DNA of 43,733 nt from an uncultured Bacilli bacterium. GTDB lineage: Bacteria; Bacillota_I; Bacilli_A; RF39; UBA660. The stretch covers positions 1 to 43,733 of the forward strand of contig CANQGB010000007.1 in the NCBI GenBank assembly GCA_947600335.1. The letters run 5' to 3'. The notes under the pieces were generated by a model. That model saw only the letters and a list, made by a program, of their open reading frames with translations. It did not search any database and was not told the DNA's origin. The position numbers and the translations under genes are program-made. Positions 24,548 through 34,159 of the stretch are shown in pieces (positions within the stretch are counted from its first letter, which is position 1; each line of letters starts with the position of its first letter).

Positions 24548-24934
24548 ATGAAAAAAAAGTTAATATTTTTAATAACTATGATGCTTGTTCCTTTAACTAA
24601 TGTCTACGCAGTATCTGAAAACTTTTGTGCTAACAGTGGTATTTTAAAAGCCATGCGTATCGTTGGTTATCTTATCTTCATTGCTAAAATTTTAGTTCCG
24701 GTAATTTTAATAATCACTGGTTCCATAGATTTTGGTAAGGCGGTCATCGAAGGTAAAGATGATTCCATGAAAAAAGCTACTAGTAATTTAACTAGAAGAG
24801 CTATTATTGCAATAATCGTATTTTTAATTCCAACAGTTATCAACTATATTTTTGGTGTTGTTATAAGTCGTAATTTTAGTTATTATAATGACTGTCGGAT
24901 TTGTATTTTTGAACCTAATAATTGTAGTCCTTAG
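24548..24934 (+). CDS. VirB2-like two-TM protein 2
   Basis: 128 residues. Start at 24548 (MKKKLIFL) gives a clean signal peptide ending NVYA; GTGAGG precedes it. The mature part holds two helices separated by SIDFGKAVIEGKDDSMKKATSNLTRRA, closely parallel to the first VirB2-like protein, and a Cys-containing tail. It is the more classical VirB2 form because of the signal peptide. A strong terminator follows. Confidence 0.75.
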   Translation: MKKKLIFLITMMLVPLTNVYAVSENFCANSGILKAMRIVGYLIFIAKILVPVILIITGSIDFGKAVIEGKDDSMKKATSNLTRRAIIAIIVFLIPTVINYIFGVVISRNFSYYNDCRICIFEPNNCSP

Positions 24935-24956
24935 AACTTTAAAAGTTCTTTTTTTA
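24933..24956 (+). terminator. Terminator after the second VirB2-like gene
   Basis: AGAACTTT/AAAAGTTCT arms followed by seven T. The 157 bases to the next gene hold no clear coding sequence and no convincing promoter. Confidence 0.82.
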
Positions 24957-25113
24957 TTTAAATAATTCTTTCATCTTATCACTAAAAAAACGGTAATAAT
25001 TATTTTTGCTTCATTACAGCTTATTCAAAACCGCCTCGCATGCAAAAAATACTAGTCATTTCCACTATTTATTGATATAATTAAAAAAGAAAATATAAAA
25101 AAGCAGGGATTTT

Positions 25114-26253
25114 ATGAAGAAAGTTATATTAGTTATTACAATGCTCTTGTTTTTAATAAATTTTAATAACGTTTATGCTAAAGGATATTGTACTTATGAA
25201 TATGATGGAGCAATTCTAACCGTTAATGAAGAAGGAAATGGTTCTATTAGTCAAAATTTAAATACTGACAATGCCGCTACTGAAACTGAATTATTTATTG
25301 TAATAACAGGTGAAGAAAATTTAAAAAAAGTTCATGGTTATGTAGCTGATATTAAGCCCTCTTCTTTTTATAATAATAATGATTTTATATGTCCCGATTT
25401 ACAAATTTATAAATTAGCAGGAACGACAACTCCTTTTATTATCGAAGAAACAACCGTTTATTTTACTGATGATCTTACAAAACCTACACAAAATGCTAAT
25501 ACTGCTTATTACGATACTGTATCTGGACATTTTGGAAATTCTGATAAATATTGTGATCTTACATATACTGATAATAAAATTAATGTAAAAGTTCGCGTAA
25601 GCGCCAAAAATGGCAAATTACAATTTGAAAATATTATTAAAAATAACATTTCTTTGGGTTCTAGTCTTGGAACAGCCATTCATACAGGACTTTTAGAAGA
25701 ATACTTTTTAGATGCCAATGGGCAACTGGACTGTGGTATAGCTAGTAGTGCAGGCTTAAAGATGCTTATAGGTAAAGATGAAAAATGGTCGTTAGCCAAT
25801 GGTTACGGCGGATATCTTTATGGTCCAAAAATGACTGAAGAAAATGCGAAAAATGGCATGTATTTACAAACTCGTTATCAGTATAAAGACTATTATTCTG
25901 TTGATATTCAAATAAATGCTGATAATTCTGGCAATACTGGCAATACTGATATTGATATAGATATAGACCAAGGGGAAATGGATTGCGATGGACTTTTGTC
26001 TGGCCAAACTGGTCTATTCTTACAAAACACTCTCGATTTTATTAAATTTTTAGTTCCGATTATTATAATCGTATTTACTATAATAGATTTTGTTAAAGCT
26101 GTTGCTTCCCAAGATGATAAAGAGGTTAAAAAAGCCAGTAATAAACTACTAAAAAGAATTATAATAGGCATTGTTATTTTCTTGTTACCATCGCTACTTA
26201 AATATGCATTAAAAATTGCGGATATCCCTTATGGAACATGTACTTTAAAATAA
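25114..26253 (+). CDS. Exported domain fused to a VirB2-like module
   Basis: 379 residues: signal peptide (1-22, ending VYA), an extracytoplasmic region with scattered Cys (about 23-300), an acidic Gly/Asn/Asp linker (NTGNTDIDIDIDQGEMDC), and a C-terminal two-helix module (about 305-372) with IIDFVKAVASQDDKEVKKASNKLLKRI between the helices. That module is homologous to the two separate VirB2-like proteins. A surface domain carried by a pilin-like core could make a specialised subunit. The following VirB6-like gene starts 23 bases downstream. Confidence 0.75.
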   Translation: MKKVILVITMLLFLINFNNVYAKGYCTYEYDGAILTVNEEGNGSISQNLNTDNAATETELFIVITGEENLKKVHGYVADIKPSSFYNNNDFICPDLQIYKLAGTTTPFIIEETTVYFTDDLTKPTQNANTAYYDTVSGHFGNSDKYCDLTYTDNKINVKVRVSAKNGKLQFENIIKNNISLGSSLGTAIHTGLLEEYFLDANGQLDCGIASSAGLKMLIGKDEKWSLANGYGGYLYGPKMTEENAKNGMYLQTRYQYKDYYSVDIQINADNSGNTGNTDIDIDIDQGEMDCDGLLSGQTGLFLQNTLDFIKFLVPIIIIVFTIIDFVKAVASQDDKEVKKASNKLLKRIIIGIVIFLLPSLLKYALKIADIPYGTCTLK

Positions 26254-26276
26254 AAATATAGAAAGGAGTATTAACT

Positions 26277-28505
26277 ATGTTTTCGACAATAGGAAAAGTT
26301 TTTGAAAATGGTGTAACTGGTTTATTTATGCTAATTGATAGTTTAGTTTACTGGTTCTTAAGTCTAGTTTTTGAATTATTTAGTTCACTAGCTGAAGCTA
26401 AAATATTTACCCAAGATGCTTATCGAAAAATAACAGATAGATTCTATGTCGTTATTGGAGTTGTTATGCTATTTTTCCTGGCATATTCCTTACTAAAAGC
26501 TTTAGTTAACCCTGAAGAATTACAAAAAGCAACCAATAAAATAGCAACCAATGCCATAGTCGCTCTTATAATGTTAAGTTTAGCTCCAACTGTCTTTAAT
26601 TACATGTTTGAATTACAATCAGCCATTGTCGGAGATAATATTGTTGGTAAGTTAGTTTTTGGCGATACTTATGCTGAGAATAAATTACCATCTATTGGAC
26701 GAAAAATGGCTGTAACTATGCTTGAAGCCTTTATCCAGATTGATGATAGTGTCGAAGGCAACAATGGCAGCACCTGGCAAGAGACTAAAAGTGATATTAT
26801 AAATGGTGGTAGTTTTAGTTTAATTACAAACTTTGTTGAAGCAGTTAATGAAGGTGAAAGAGGAGCGTCTTATACCCCAATAATTGGTGCCATAATGGGT
26901 GGATTTATAATTTATGTTGCTTTATCTTTTTGCTTAGATTTAGGTATTCGATTATTTAAATTGGCTTTTTATCAAATCATGGCCCCAATACCTATAATGA
27001 TGCAAGTTATCCCTGAAAAAAAATCGGTATTTGGTAACTATGTCAAAAAAACATTGATGACTTTTATGGAAGTATTTGTTCGTTTATTTATTATGTATGC
27101 TATCTCCTTTTTTGTCAGCATAATCACTGATGGAAATTTACAGTTGATGTCTGATGAAAATTTAAACTTAGTAGCTAAAATAGTTATATTCTTAGGCTTA
27201 TTTGCCTTTGCTAAACAAGCTCCTAAACTTATTAGTGATATTACCGGATTAGATTCTGGAAATATCAAACTTGGCATTGGCGGAAAGATTAAAGAAAGCT
27301 TTAATGCGATGGGTAGTATTCCCATTGTTGGTGGTTTAAGTAAAAGAGTAGGTGGCGCGGTAACTGGTGGTTTAGGCGGAGCATATGCTAGTTTAACGAA
27401 TGGTGCGGGTTTATCTGGTATCGGTTATGGTGTCCTAAACGGTTGGAAAGGTAAAGGTAATCAATTTGGTCGCCAACGAAACGATATGTATCATCGAGTT
27501 TATGGTCAAGATGGTGAGCAAGGAATATTTGGCGGACCTTCAATGCGGTATTTAATGGCCAATGAAGCTAAAGCCAAAGCTAAAAAGGCTTATCAAAATA
27601 ATATGGAAAGAAATGTAGAAAATGACCCAAGATGGCAAACAACATATAATGTTCAAGAATCAGCAGCAAGAGATGCTAAAATAGAATCTGTTAACAATAT
27701 TTCTAATCAAATTAATAAAGTTAATGAAGATTTAAAAAAGGCATTTGATGAATTTAAAGAAAATCAAGAAAAAGAACGAGCTACTTTACAAGCTTTATTA
27801 GATAATGAAAAGGCTGAATATGAAAATGATAAAGTTGCTAGATTAAAGCAATTAAAAAATGAAGCTCGGAAATATGAAAAACCACAAAGTAAAGAAGAAA
27901 TAATTGCTGCTAATCGCGTTAATCGCGAAATTGCTGATTTAGAAAATTCAACTTATGAAAATTATAGAAATACTAAATTAAAACAATTAAAAGAAGCGGC
28001 TTTAAAATATGAGAATCCTCAAACCAAAGAAGAGTCAATCGAGGCTATCCGTATTAATCAAGAAATTGCTAATTTAGAGAATTCTATATCTTCACATACT
28101 GCATTAGAAAATAAAATTACTGAAGTAAATAATCGAACATTTGATGATAGTAGCTTTAAAACTGAATTAGAATCCTTAAATAACCAATTAGCCACTGCTC
28201 AAGCTAGTCTTCGTTCAGGCTTTACTGATGAAGAAATTGCTTCTATTCAAGCGGCAACTAGAAAAGCTCTATTAAAAGATAACTCACTTGGTCTAAAATA
28301 TAAAGCAATGGTTAAATATACAGATAATGTTGCTCGTGAAAAAGAAAACAAAAAATATTTGGAATCTGATGAAGGTCGACATATGGCGGCAGCTTATCAA
28401 CAAGCTATGGAAGCTATAAATAAAAACAAACCACCTATGGGTGGAGGAAAACCTCCTTTAGGCGGAGGAGACAAACCACCTTTGGGTGGTAATAAGCCAA
28501 AATAA
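26277..28505 (+). CDS. VirB6/TrbL-like polytopic channel protein
   Basis: 742 residues. The first ~345 hold about six or more membrane segments (around 15-45, 58-80, 88-110, 200-225, 255-285, 300-320) of the VirB6/TrbL type, including KLAFYQIMAPIPIMMQV. A Gly-rich stretch then leads to a long charged helical region (about 445-690), probably coiled coil, and a tail of PPxGGGKPP repeats. In T4SS this protein forms the inner-membrane channel core; large cytoplasmic helical tails are common in Gram-positive forms. AGAAAGGAG precedes the ATG. Confidence 0.82.
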   Translation: MFSTIGKVFENGVTGLFMLIDSLVYWFLSLVFELFSSLAEAKIFTQDAYRKITDRFYVVIGVVMLFFLAYSLLKALVNPEELQKATNKIATNAIVALIMLSLAPTVFNYMFELQSAIVGDNIVGKLVFGDTYAENKLPSIGRKMAVTMLEAFIQIDDSVEGNNGSTWQETKSDIINGGSFSLITNFVEAVNEGERGASYTPIIGAIMGGFIIYVALSFCLDLGIRLFKLAFYQIMAPIPIMMQVIPEKKSVFGNYVKKTLMTFMEVFVRLFIMYAISFFVSIITDGNLQLMSDENLNLVAKIVIFLGLFAFAKQAPKLISDITGLDSGNIKLGIGGKIKESFNAMGSIPIVGGLSKRVGGAVTGGLGGAYASLTNGAGLSGIGYGVLNGWKGKGNQFGRQRNDMYHRVYGQDGEQGIFGGPSMRYLMANEAKAKAKKAYQNNMERNVENDPRWQTTYNVQESAARDAKIESVNNISNQINKVNEDLKKAFDEFKENQEKERATLQALLDNEKAEYENDKVARLKQLKNEARKYEKPQSKEEIIAANRVNREIADLENSTYENYRNTKLKQLKEAALKYENPQTKEESIEAIRINQEIANLENSISSHTALENKITEVNNRTFDDSSFKTELESLNNQLATAQASLRSGFTDEEIASIQAATRKALLKDNSLGLKYKAMVKYTDNVAREKENKKYLESDEGRHMAAAYQQAMEAINKNKPPMGGGKPPLGGGDKPPLGGNKPK

Positions 28506-28523
28506 TAAAAAGGGTGATCAAAA

Positions 28524-28835
28524 ATGAATAATTATTTAATTCCCGCTAATTCAAAAAAATCAATGTTAATCTTAGGCTTTTTTACTCCCATTGATTTAAT
28601 AATATTTGGTTTAGGGTGTACATTTACATTAGTAATGTTATTTATGTTTAATTCCAAAGTCGAACTAAGTGCCATGCTTTTATTTCTGGCTCCGGCTTTA
28701 GTAACAGGTTTCTTAGTCATGCCTGTTCCGTATTATCATAATATCCTGCAATTATTAACGAATGTAGTTACCTTTATCTTTGGACGAAAAAGATTTTATT
28801 GGAGAGGTTGGTGTGTAAATAATGGCGAAGAATAA
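28524..28835 (+). CDS. PrgI/VirB3-like small membrane protein
   Basis: 103 residues with two or three hydrophobic segments (about 17-40, 45-65, 78-88) and a C-terminal FGRKRFYWRGW typical of PrgI-family proteins that lie directly before VirB4 in Gram-positive T4SS. Its last 14 bases overlap the next gene, so the two are co-translated. VirB3-type proteins anchor the VirB4 ATPase at the membrane. Confidence 0.83.
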   Translation: MNNYLIPANSKKSMLILGFFTPIDLIIFGLGCTFTLVMLFMFNSKVELSAMLLFLAPALVTGFLVMPVPYYHNILQLLTNVVTFIFGRKRFYWRGWCVNNGEE

Positions 28836-29376
28836 AATAAGTAAATATACTGAAGATTGGGTTCCAATCAAACAAATCATGAATGGTATGATTCAGTTAG
28901 ATAGTGGCGAATATGTTACGGGCGTCAAAATAGCTCCACGAAATATCTTCATGCTTGAGCAATCAATGCAAGATAATATAATTTATAACTTACGTAATTT
29001 TTACAATACGATAAACTATGAATTTTGGTTAATAGTGGCTGATAGACCGGTAGATATAAACGTATACTTATCGCAATTACAAATTCTTTACAATAATGCT
29101 CCAAGTAATACGATGCGTAAATTAATTCGCCAAGATATCAACAAAGCCAATATGTTTATGTCAGCTGAATACAACGTTGTCGATACCGAATATTATATCT
29201 TATTTAAAGAACGTAAAATGGAAATAATTCAAAAAAAATTGCACAACATTATCAGTAATCTATCAACCTGTGGTCTTAATTCCACCCAAGTATCCAATAA
29301 CGACTTACGAATGATTATTGACAATTTCTTTAATGGCGGAAATGCCACAACATTAGGAACGGTGATGCCATCATGA
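28822..29376 (+). CDS. virB4: VirB4 N-terminal domain as a separate protein
   Basis: 184 residues corresponding to the first part of VirB4/TraE-type proteins: DWVPIKQIMNGMIQLDSGEYVTGVKIAPRNIF followed by YNLRNFYNTINYEFWLIVADRPVDINVYLSQL. It has no ATPase motifs. The gene ends ATGA, overlapping the start of the ATPase part by 4 bases. The clean overlap and separate start suggest an evolved split with coupled translation rather than an accidental frameshift. Confidence 0.82.
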   Translation: MAKNKISKYTEDWVPIKQIMNGMIQLDSGEYVTGVKIAPRNIFMLEQSMQDNIIYNLRNFYNTINYEFWLIVADRPVDINVYLSQLQILYNNAPSNTMRKLIRQDINKANMFMSAEYNVVDTEYYILFKERKMEIIQKKLHNIISNLSTCGLNSTQVSNNDLRMIIDNFFNGGNATTLGTVMPS

Positions 29377-31160
29377 ATAATATAAAAAGTCAATTAGCCC
29401 CTAAAGGGATAGAATTTAAACCCATGGAATTTGTTATCAGTGGTAAATACTGTACTATTTTTACCATTGTATCTTTTCCTAAATACATCTCTCAAGGTTA
29501 CTTAGCTAACTTAACTAATATTAGTGGTGTCAAATTAGCCATTAAACACATTCCTATCGAATTTTCTACTTTACAAAAAATGCTTAATAAAGAAATAGCG
29601 GATTTAAAAGATAGATATCAAAAAGAAAATGATAAAACCTTCCAAGAAAGAATTCGCCAAGACTATGAATCTCTAGAACAATTTATTCAAATGTTAGCGG
29701 CAACCCAAGCGCGAATCTTCGATTTCCAAATGCATTTATTTATCTCGGCTGATAATAAAGAAGAATTAGAACTTAAAAAGATGCAAGTTCGTAATTACTT
29801 AGATAGTTTAGGTATGAGAGGTATCCCTTTAATGTTTGAACAAGAAAAAGTTCTTAAATCTATAATTCCAATTTTCCCTAAACAAGATGTAGAAAATAGA
29901 GTAGGAACTCCGATTCCATCAGTTACCGTGGCGGCTATGTATCCATTTGTCTTTGATAGCATTAAAGACCCTGGAAATAGTACCCTTTTAGGTGTTGATT
30001 TCTCTGGTGGTGTCGTTTTATTTAATCAATTCTTATATAAAATCAAAAAAGAAAATAACCGTAATAATGCCAATATTATTATTTTAGGTACCAGTGGTAG
30101 TGGTAAATCAACAGCGGCCAAATTATTAATTCGAAGTCATCTGCGGAACGGTAGCAAAGTCGTATGTATTGACCCTGAAGGTGAACTTGCTGATATGACC
30201 GCAACAATTGGTGGCGATTTCCTTGACTTAGGTAAAGGTGGCGATTTCGGGATGGTCAACCCCTTAGAAATCGTTGTTGATGCCGATGAAGAAGAAATAG
30301 AACAAGGCCTAGGTTATACAGTTTTAACCAGAACTCTTCAACAATTAAAAGCTTTCATGAAATATTACTCACCATCAATTGAAGAAGATGTTTTAACCAT
30401 GTTTAGTGAAGTAGTTCAAGATACTTATAAACGTTATAAAATAGATTATGATAGTGATTTCACCAAATTTACAGCTGGTGATTACCCAACCTTTGATGAT
30501 GTATATGCAACCATTAAAGGTCGGCTATTATCCATGCCTGATAAAACGCATGAAAAAGATGTTATGGAACGCTTGGAATTAAAGGTTCGACCATTAGTTA
30601 AAGAACTTCGTTACTATTTTACTGGTCATACTACTTTAAGTATCGATAGTGATTTCATTGTCTTTAATATTAAAGAACTGATGAACAGTGATGAAAACAT
30701 CAAAAATGCCTTATTCTTTAATATCTTAAAATATGCTTGGGGCTTATGCTTAGATAAAAACATCGAAACTGTTATGTGTGTCGATGAAGCGCATGTTCTG
30801 ATGTCTAGTAAAAATGAACTTGGCGCCGAATTCTTAGCCCAAATTCAAAGACGAAGTCGGAAGTACAATACCGGTACCATAATTATTACGCAACAACCAA
30901 CTGATTTTGCTGCTCCTAATATAATAGTTCATGGTAAAGCTATTTTTGACAATGCTTCATATTACTTAATCATGGGCTTAAGAAAACAAGCTGTTGAAGA
31001 CTTAGCGCGTTTAATCGACTTAAATGATAATGAAAAAGAAAGCATAAAGTATTATAATCAAGGAGAAGCCTTATTTGTCTGTGGCAATCGCCGAATGCGT
31101 ATTAACGTTATAGTAACGCAAGAAGAACTAGACTCCTTTGGGACTGGCGGAGGTTTATAA
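29373..31160 (+). CDS. virB4: VirB4 ATPase part
   Basis: 595 residues containing the remainder of VirB4. A linker domain (1-200) is followed by the P-loop ATPase: Walker A GTSGSGKST (239-247), VVCIDPEGELADM, Walker B VMCVDEAHVL (467-476), then RRSRKYNTGTIIITQQPTDF. VirB4 energises pilus biogenesis and substrate transfer and is the most conserved T4SS component. It is translated through a 4-base overlap with the N-terminal half. With VirD4 and CpaF, it makes three distinct motor ATPases in one locus. Confidence 0.93.
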   Translation: MNNIKSQLAPKGIEFKPMEFVISGKYCTIFTIVSFPKYISQGYLANLTNISGVKLAIKHIPIEFSTLQKMLNKEIADLKDRYQKENDKTFQERIRQDYESLEQFIQMLAATQARIFDFQMHLFISADNKEELELKKMQVRNYLDSLGMRGIPLMFEQEKVLKSIIPIFPKQDVENRVGTPIPSVTVAAMYPFVFDSIKDPGNSTLLGVDFSGGVVLFNQFLYKIKKENNRNNANIIILGTSGSGKSTAAKLLIRSHLRNGSKVVCIDPEGELADMTATIGGDFLDLGKGGDFGMVNPLEIVVDADEEEIEQGLGYTVLTRTLQQLKAFMKYYSPSIEEDVLTMFSEVVQDTYKRYKIDYDSDFTKFTAGDYPTFDDVYATIKGRLLSMPDKTHEKDVMERLELKVRPLVKELRYYFTGHTTLSIDSDFIVFNIKELMNSDENIKNALFFNILKYAWGLCLDKNIETVMCVDEAHVLMSSKNELGAEFLAQIQRRSRKYNTGTIIITQQPTDFAAPNIIVHGKAIFDNASYYLIMGLRKQAVEDLARLIDLNDNEKESIKYYNQGEALFVCGNRRMRINVIVTQEELDSFGTGGGL

Positions 31161-31178
31161 TAGTAAGTAGGTGGCAAT

Positions 31179-33224
31179 ATGTATAATGAAGAAGAAAATC
31201 CAATTGAAAATGATGACCAAGAATTAACTAATTCTTCTTCTAATCAAACTTTAAATGAAGAACCGGATTCTATGGAACCGGATTTTTCAGATGCTACCGA
31301 AAACCCAAATAGTGGTTCAGAGCTTAAAAAACTTATGGATCACTTTTTCCCATTTACTAAAAATATCAAAATTATTTTCTTTGTTCTAATAGGTTTAGTA
31401 ATTATCATTATGCTCATTGCTTTAGTAATAATGGACTATGATTTAGCGGGAACTAGATTTCATCCTCAATATGTAAAACAATATGATTTTAAATGTAGTT
31501 CTATTTATTTAACAAGAGAAAAAGAATCTTATATCGAAGAAAAGAAAGAAAAAGGGGAGTATACTCCCGTAACTAATCCTGAACAAGTAGACTTATCTGA
31601 TGAAGAGCGTTATGAATATGAAGAAATTGATCTAAATAGTTTTATAGCTGGTATTGCTTGGAAAGAGAATAACGATGCTCAAGATGTTAATAATGAATTA
31701 GTATATCAAGCTTTAGCCATAATTACTCGTTCTAAAATTGTCGTAACGATGAGTAGTAACTGTGTTGTTTTAGAAGACTATAATCCTTATAATTATCATA
31801 AACTTAAAGGTGATGAAGAAAAGTATTATGAAATAATTAATGCTGTTAATAATAGTCAAGGTCTTATTATTACCAAAGATGATAAACCATTTGATCCTAA
31901 ATTTGATAAATTTACTTATGTACGCAAAAGAGAACAATCAGAAGCCGCCGGTCGTTATTTTATCTATTACATGCGTTATATCAATCAAGAAAATTATCAA
32001 CAACAAATTCCTGCCGATTGGGTTAAAGAAAATGTTCCATTGCTATTACGAAATTGGGAACCTTTAACTGCTAAATTAGAATATTTTAGTTTGTATGGAG
32101 CTAAATATCTTGCGGAAAAAGAAGGTATTGATTATACTGTCTATCGTTTACTTGAATACTATTATGGTAAAGATATAGGATATTTAACGATATCGGGATT
32201 ATCAGTCTTAAATCCTAGTCAATTAGGTTTTGTTGGATCAACTAGTGGTTGTATGTGGTGGCCAGTCGGTAGTACCGCCACGACTTCAGAAAATGGTGTT
32301 CAATTTGCTGCAGGCAGTCCTAGTGCCACCCATATTACTAGTACTTTTGGTTGGCGAAATGCTCCAACAGCGGGAGCAAGCGATAATCACCCAGCTATTG
32401 ATATAGGTGGTGGAGGTGTTCGTCACAACATAATCGCGGCTGCCAGTGGAACAGTTATTCAAGTTAACACTGGATGTACTGAAGGTAACGCTACTTGTGG
32501 TGGACGCTTAGGAAATTATGTTAAAATTCAACATGAAGATGGTACTATTACACGTTATGGCCATTTATATAGTGTAAATGTTAGCAATGGTCAAACTGTT
32601 GCTCAAGGCCAAGTTATTGGTATTATGGGAACAACAGGTACTTCAACCGGAATCCATTTAGATTTTCAAATTTTAGTTAATGGTAGTCCCGTAAATCCTC
32701 TAAACTATGTTAGTGCTAGCAATCCGCGAAACAATTGTAGTGCAAGTCTTGGAGGCGGTGGCTCTATCGAAATAGGTGGCAATAATCAACAAACAATCTG
32801 TTTAAGTTTAAAATCGAATGGCTTTACACCTAATATGATTGGTGGAGTAATGGCTAATATTAAATCTGAAAGTAATTTTAATCCAACGGCTATAAATAAA
32901 AGTTCTGGAGCAAGCGGTATATGTCAATGGTTAGGAGGTCGTAAGAAAAATTTACAATCTACTTATGGAGCTAATTGGACTAAACTCGAAAACCAAATAG
33001 AATTCTTATTCTTTGAATTAAATGGTTCTGAAAGTTCTACTCTTAAAGTTTTAAATAACAATTCCAATAATAGTCCCGAAGATTTAACCGATAAATTCTG
33101 CTACTATTTTGAAAGACCGGGAGTAAATGCCGAAGAAAAAAGAAAAGTATGTAATGCTAGGGCTAGCAACTATGGAACAGCCGCTAATCAATTAGCCAAT
33201 TATGCTAAAAATAACTGTAGTTAG
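31179..33224 (+). CDS. SpoIID-like / M23 / lysozyme wall-hydrolase fusion
   Basis: 681 residues: acidic cytoplasmic tail, one membrane segment (63-85), then three outward wall-active regions. Residues ~150-260 resemble SpoIID/LytB (IDLNSFIAGIAWKENND...LVYQALAIITRSKIVV, Glu163 as candidate acid). Residues ~385-510 are an M23 peptidase with H404-x3-D408 and YGH462, but the HLH motif reads H493-L-D495, replacing a zinc ligand. Residues ~535-680 match the phage tail lysozyme type (IKSESNFNPTAINKSSGASGICQWLGGRKKNL, candidate Glu564). T4SS use such enzymes to open peptidoglycan (VirB1/Orf14 role). The gene follows VirB4 in the usual place. Confidence 0.88.
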   Translation: MYNEEENPIENDDQELTNSSSNQTLNEEPDSMEPDFSDATENPNSGSELKKLMDHFFPFTKNIKIIFFVLIGLVIIIMLIALVIMDYDLAGTRFHPQYVKQYDFKCSSIYLTREKESYIEEKKEKGEYTPVTNPEQVDLSDEERYEYEEIDLNSFIAGIAWKENNDAQDVNNELVYQALAIITRSKIVVTMSSNCVVLEDYNPYNYHKLKGDEEKYYEIINAVNNSQGLIITKDDKPFDPKFDKFTYVRKREQSEAAGRYFIYYMRYINQENYQQQIPADWVKENVPLLLRNWEPLTAKLEYFSLYGAKYLAEKEGIDYTVYRLLEYYYGKDIGYLTISGLSVLNPSQLGFVGSTSGCMWWPVGSTATTSENGVQFAAGSPSATHITSTFGWRNAPTAGASDNHPAIDIGGGGVRHNIIAAASGTVIQVNTGCTEGNATCGGRLGNYVKIQHEDGTITRYGHLYSVNVSNGQTVAQGQVIGIMGTTGTSTGIHLDFQILVNGSPVNPLNYVSASNPRNNCSASLGGGGSIEIGGNNQQTICLSLKSNGFTPNMIGGVMANIKSESNFNPTAINKSSGASGICQWLGGRKKNLQSTYGANWTKLENQIEFLFFELNGSESSTLKVLNNNSNNSPEDLTDKFCYYFERPGVNAEEKRKVCNARASNYGTAANQLANYAKNNCS

Positions 33225-33235
33225 GAGGCTCAAAT

Positions 33236-34111
33236 ATGAGTAATGATAATAAAATTAAACTAGGTATTGTTGCAATATTCCTTATTGTAGTTATTCTAAT
33301 ATTCTTTATCTTTATTAATTTTAATAATAAAAAAGTTCCTTCTAATTCAGATCATTATAATATGTCAGAAGTTACCGAATATAGTATGTTTTTTGCCGTT
33401 GTTAATAATATAAATAATTATTTATTCTATAATTATTCTAAAGATGCTGATGCTATTCTTGCCAATTTACATCCTACATATATTTCCCAAAATAATTTAA
33501 ATCGCAATAATATTTTAGCTAATATTCCCAGTTTTAGTGACAGCCCAACTTATCAAGCCAAAAATATGTATTATCAAGAAAATGGAGACATTTATACCTT
33601 TTATGTTATTGGGGATATTTTAATAAATAATTATGAAGACACTACTATTTTTAAAGAAAATCAAAAATATTTATTAATTGTTGATTATAATACTTTTGGC
33701 ATTCAAATATATCCTTTAAATGATTCCGATAATTTAACGACATTGCCATTTGATGTTTCTAATATTTCAATAACTAAAAATAATTACAATGAATTCAAAA
33801 GTTCTAAGTTAATTACTGACAACTATATCTGTAATCTATATTATGCTCAATTTTATAGTTTACTCCTAAACGACTTAGACAAATCTTATAATCTTTTAAA
33901 AGATGAAACTAAAAATAGATATCCCAATCTAACTGAATATCGTCAATACTTTAAAGATAATATCGAAAAAATTAGTCCTCAAATAACTAATTGTGAGTCG
34001 ACAACTAGAAATAGTAAAAGAATTTATACTATCACAGATGCTTTAAATAATAGTTTTACTTTTGAAGAAACAAGTATTATGAATTATCAAGTTAATTTTA
34101 AATTAAAATAA
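33236..34111 (+). CDS. Possible VirB8-like membrane protein
   Basis: 291 residues with one N-terminal membrane segment (about 8-28) and an extracytoplasmic remainder. Two stretches, DADAILANLHPTYISQNNL and YYAQFYSLLLNDLDKSYNLLKDETKNRYPNLTEYRQYFKDN, look like the helical openings of two NTF2-like domains, as in the TcpC/VirB8 type of Gram-positive conjugation proteins. The position after the wall hydrolase fits. The sequence match is weak, so the assignment is inference from topology, fold pattern and context. Confidence 0.55.
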   Translation: MSNDNKIKLGIVAIFLIVVILIFFIFINFNNKKVPSNSDHYNMSEVTEYSMFFAVVNNINNYLFYNYSKDADAILANLHPTYISQNNLNRNNILANIPSFSDSPTYQAKNMYYQENGDIYTFYVIGDILINNYEDTTIFKENQKYLLIVDYNTFGIQIYPLNDSDNLTTLPFDVSNISITKNNYNEFKSSKLITDNYICNLYYAQFYSLLLNDLDKSYNLLKDETKNRYPNLTEYRQYFKDNIEKISPQITNCESTTRNSKRIYTITDALNNSFTFEETSIMNYQVNFKLK

Positions 34112-34118
34112 AAAAAAT

Positions 34119-34153
34119 AGAGTACTTTTGGTGATAAAGAACTCTGTTTTTTT
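34119..34153 (+). terminator. Terminator ending the main T4SS run
   Basis: AGAGT-CTTT and AAAG-ACTCT arms with a 7-base loop, followed by seven T. It also lies downstream of the convergent DUF4143 gene. Confidence 0.75.
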
Positions 34154-34159
34154 GTTTAA

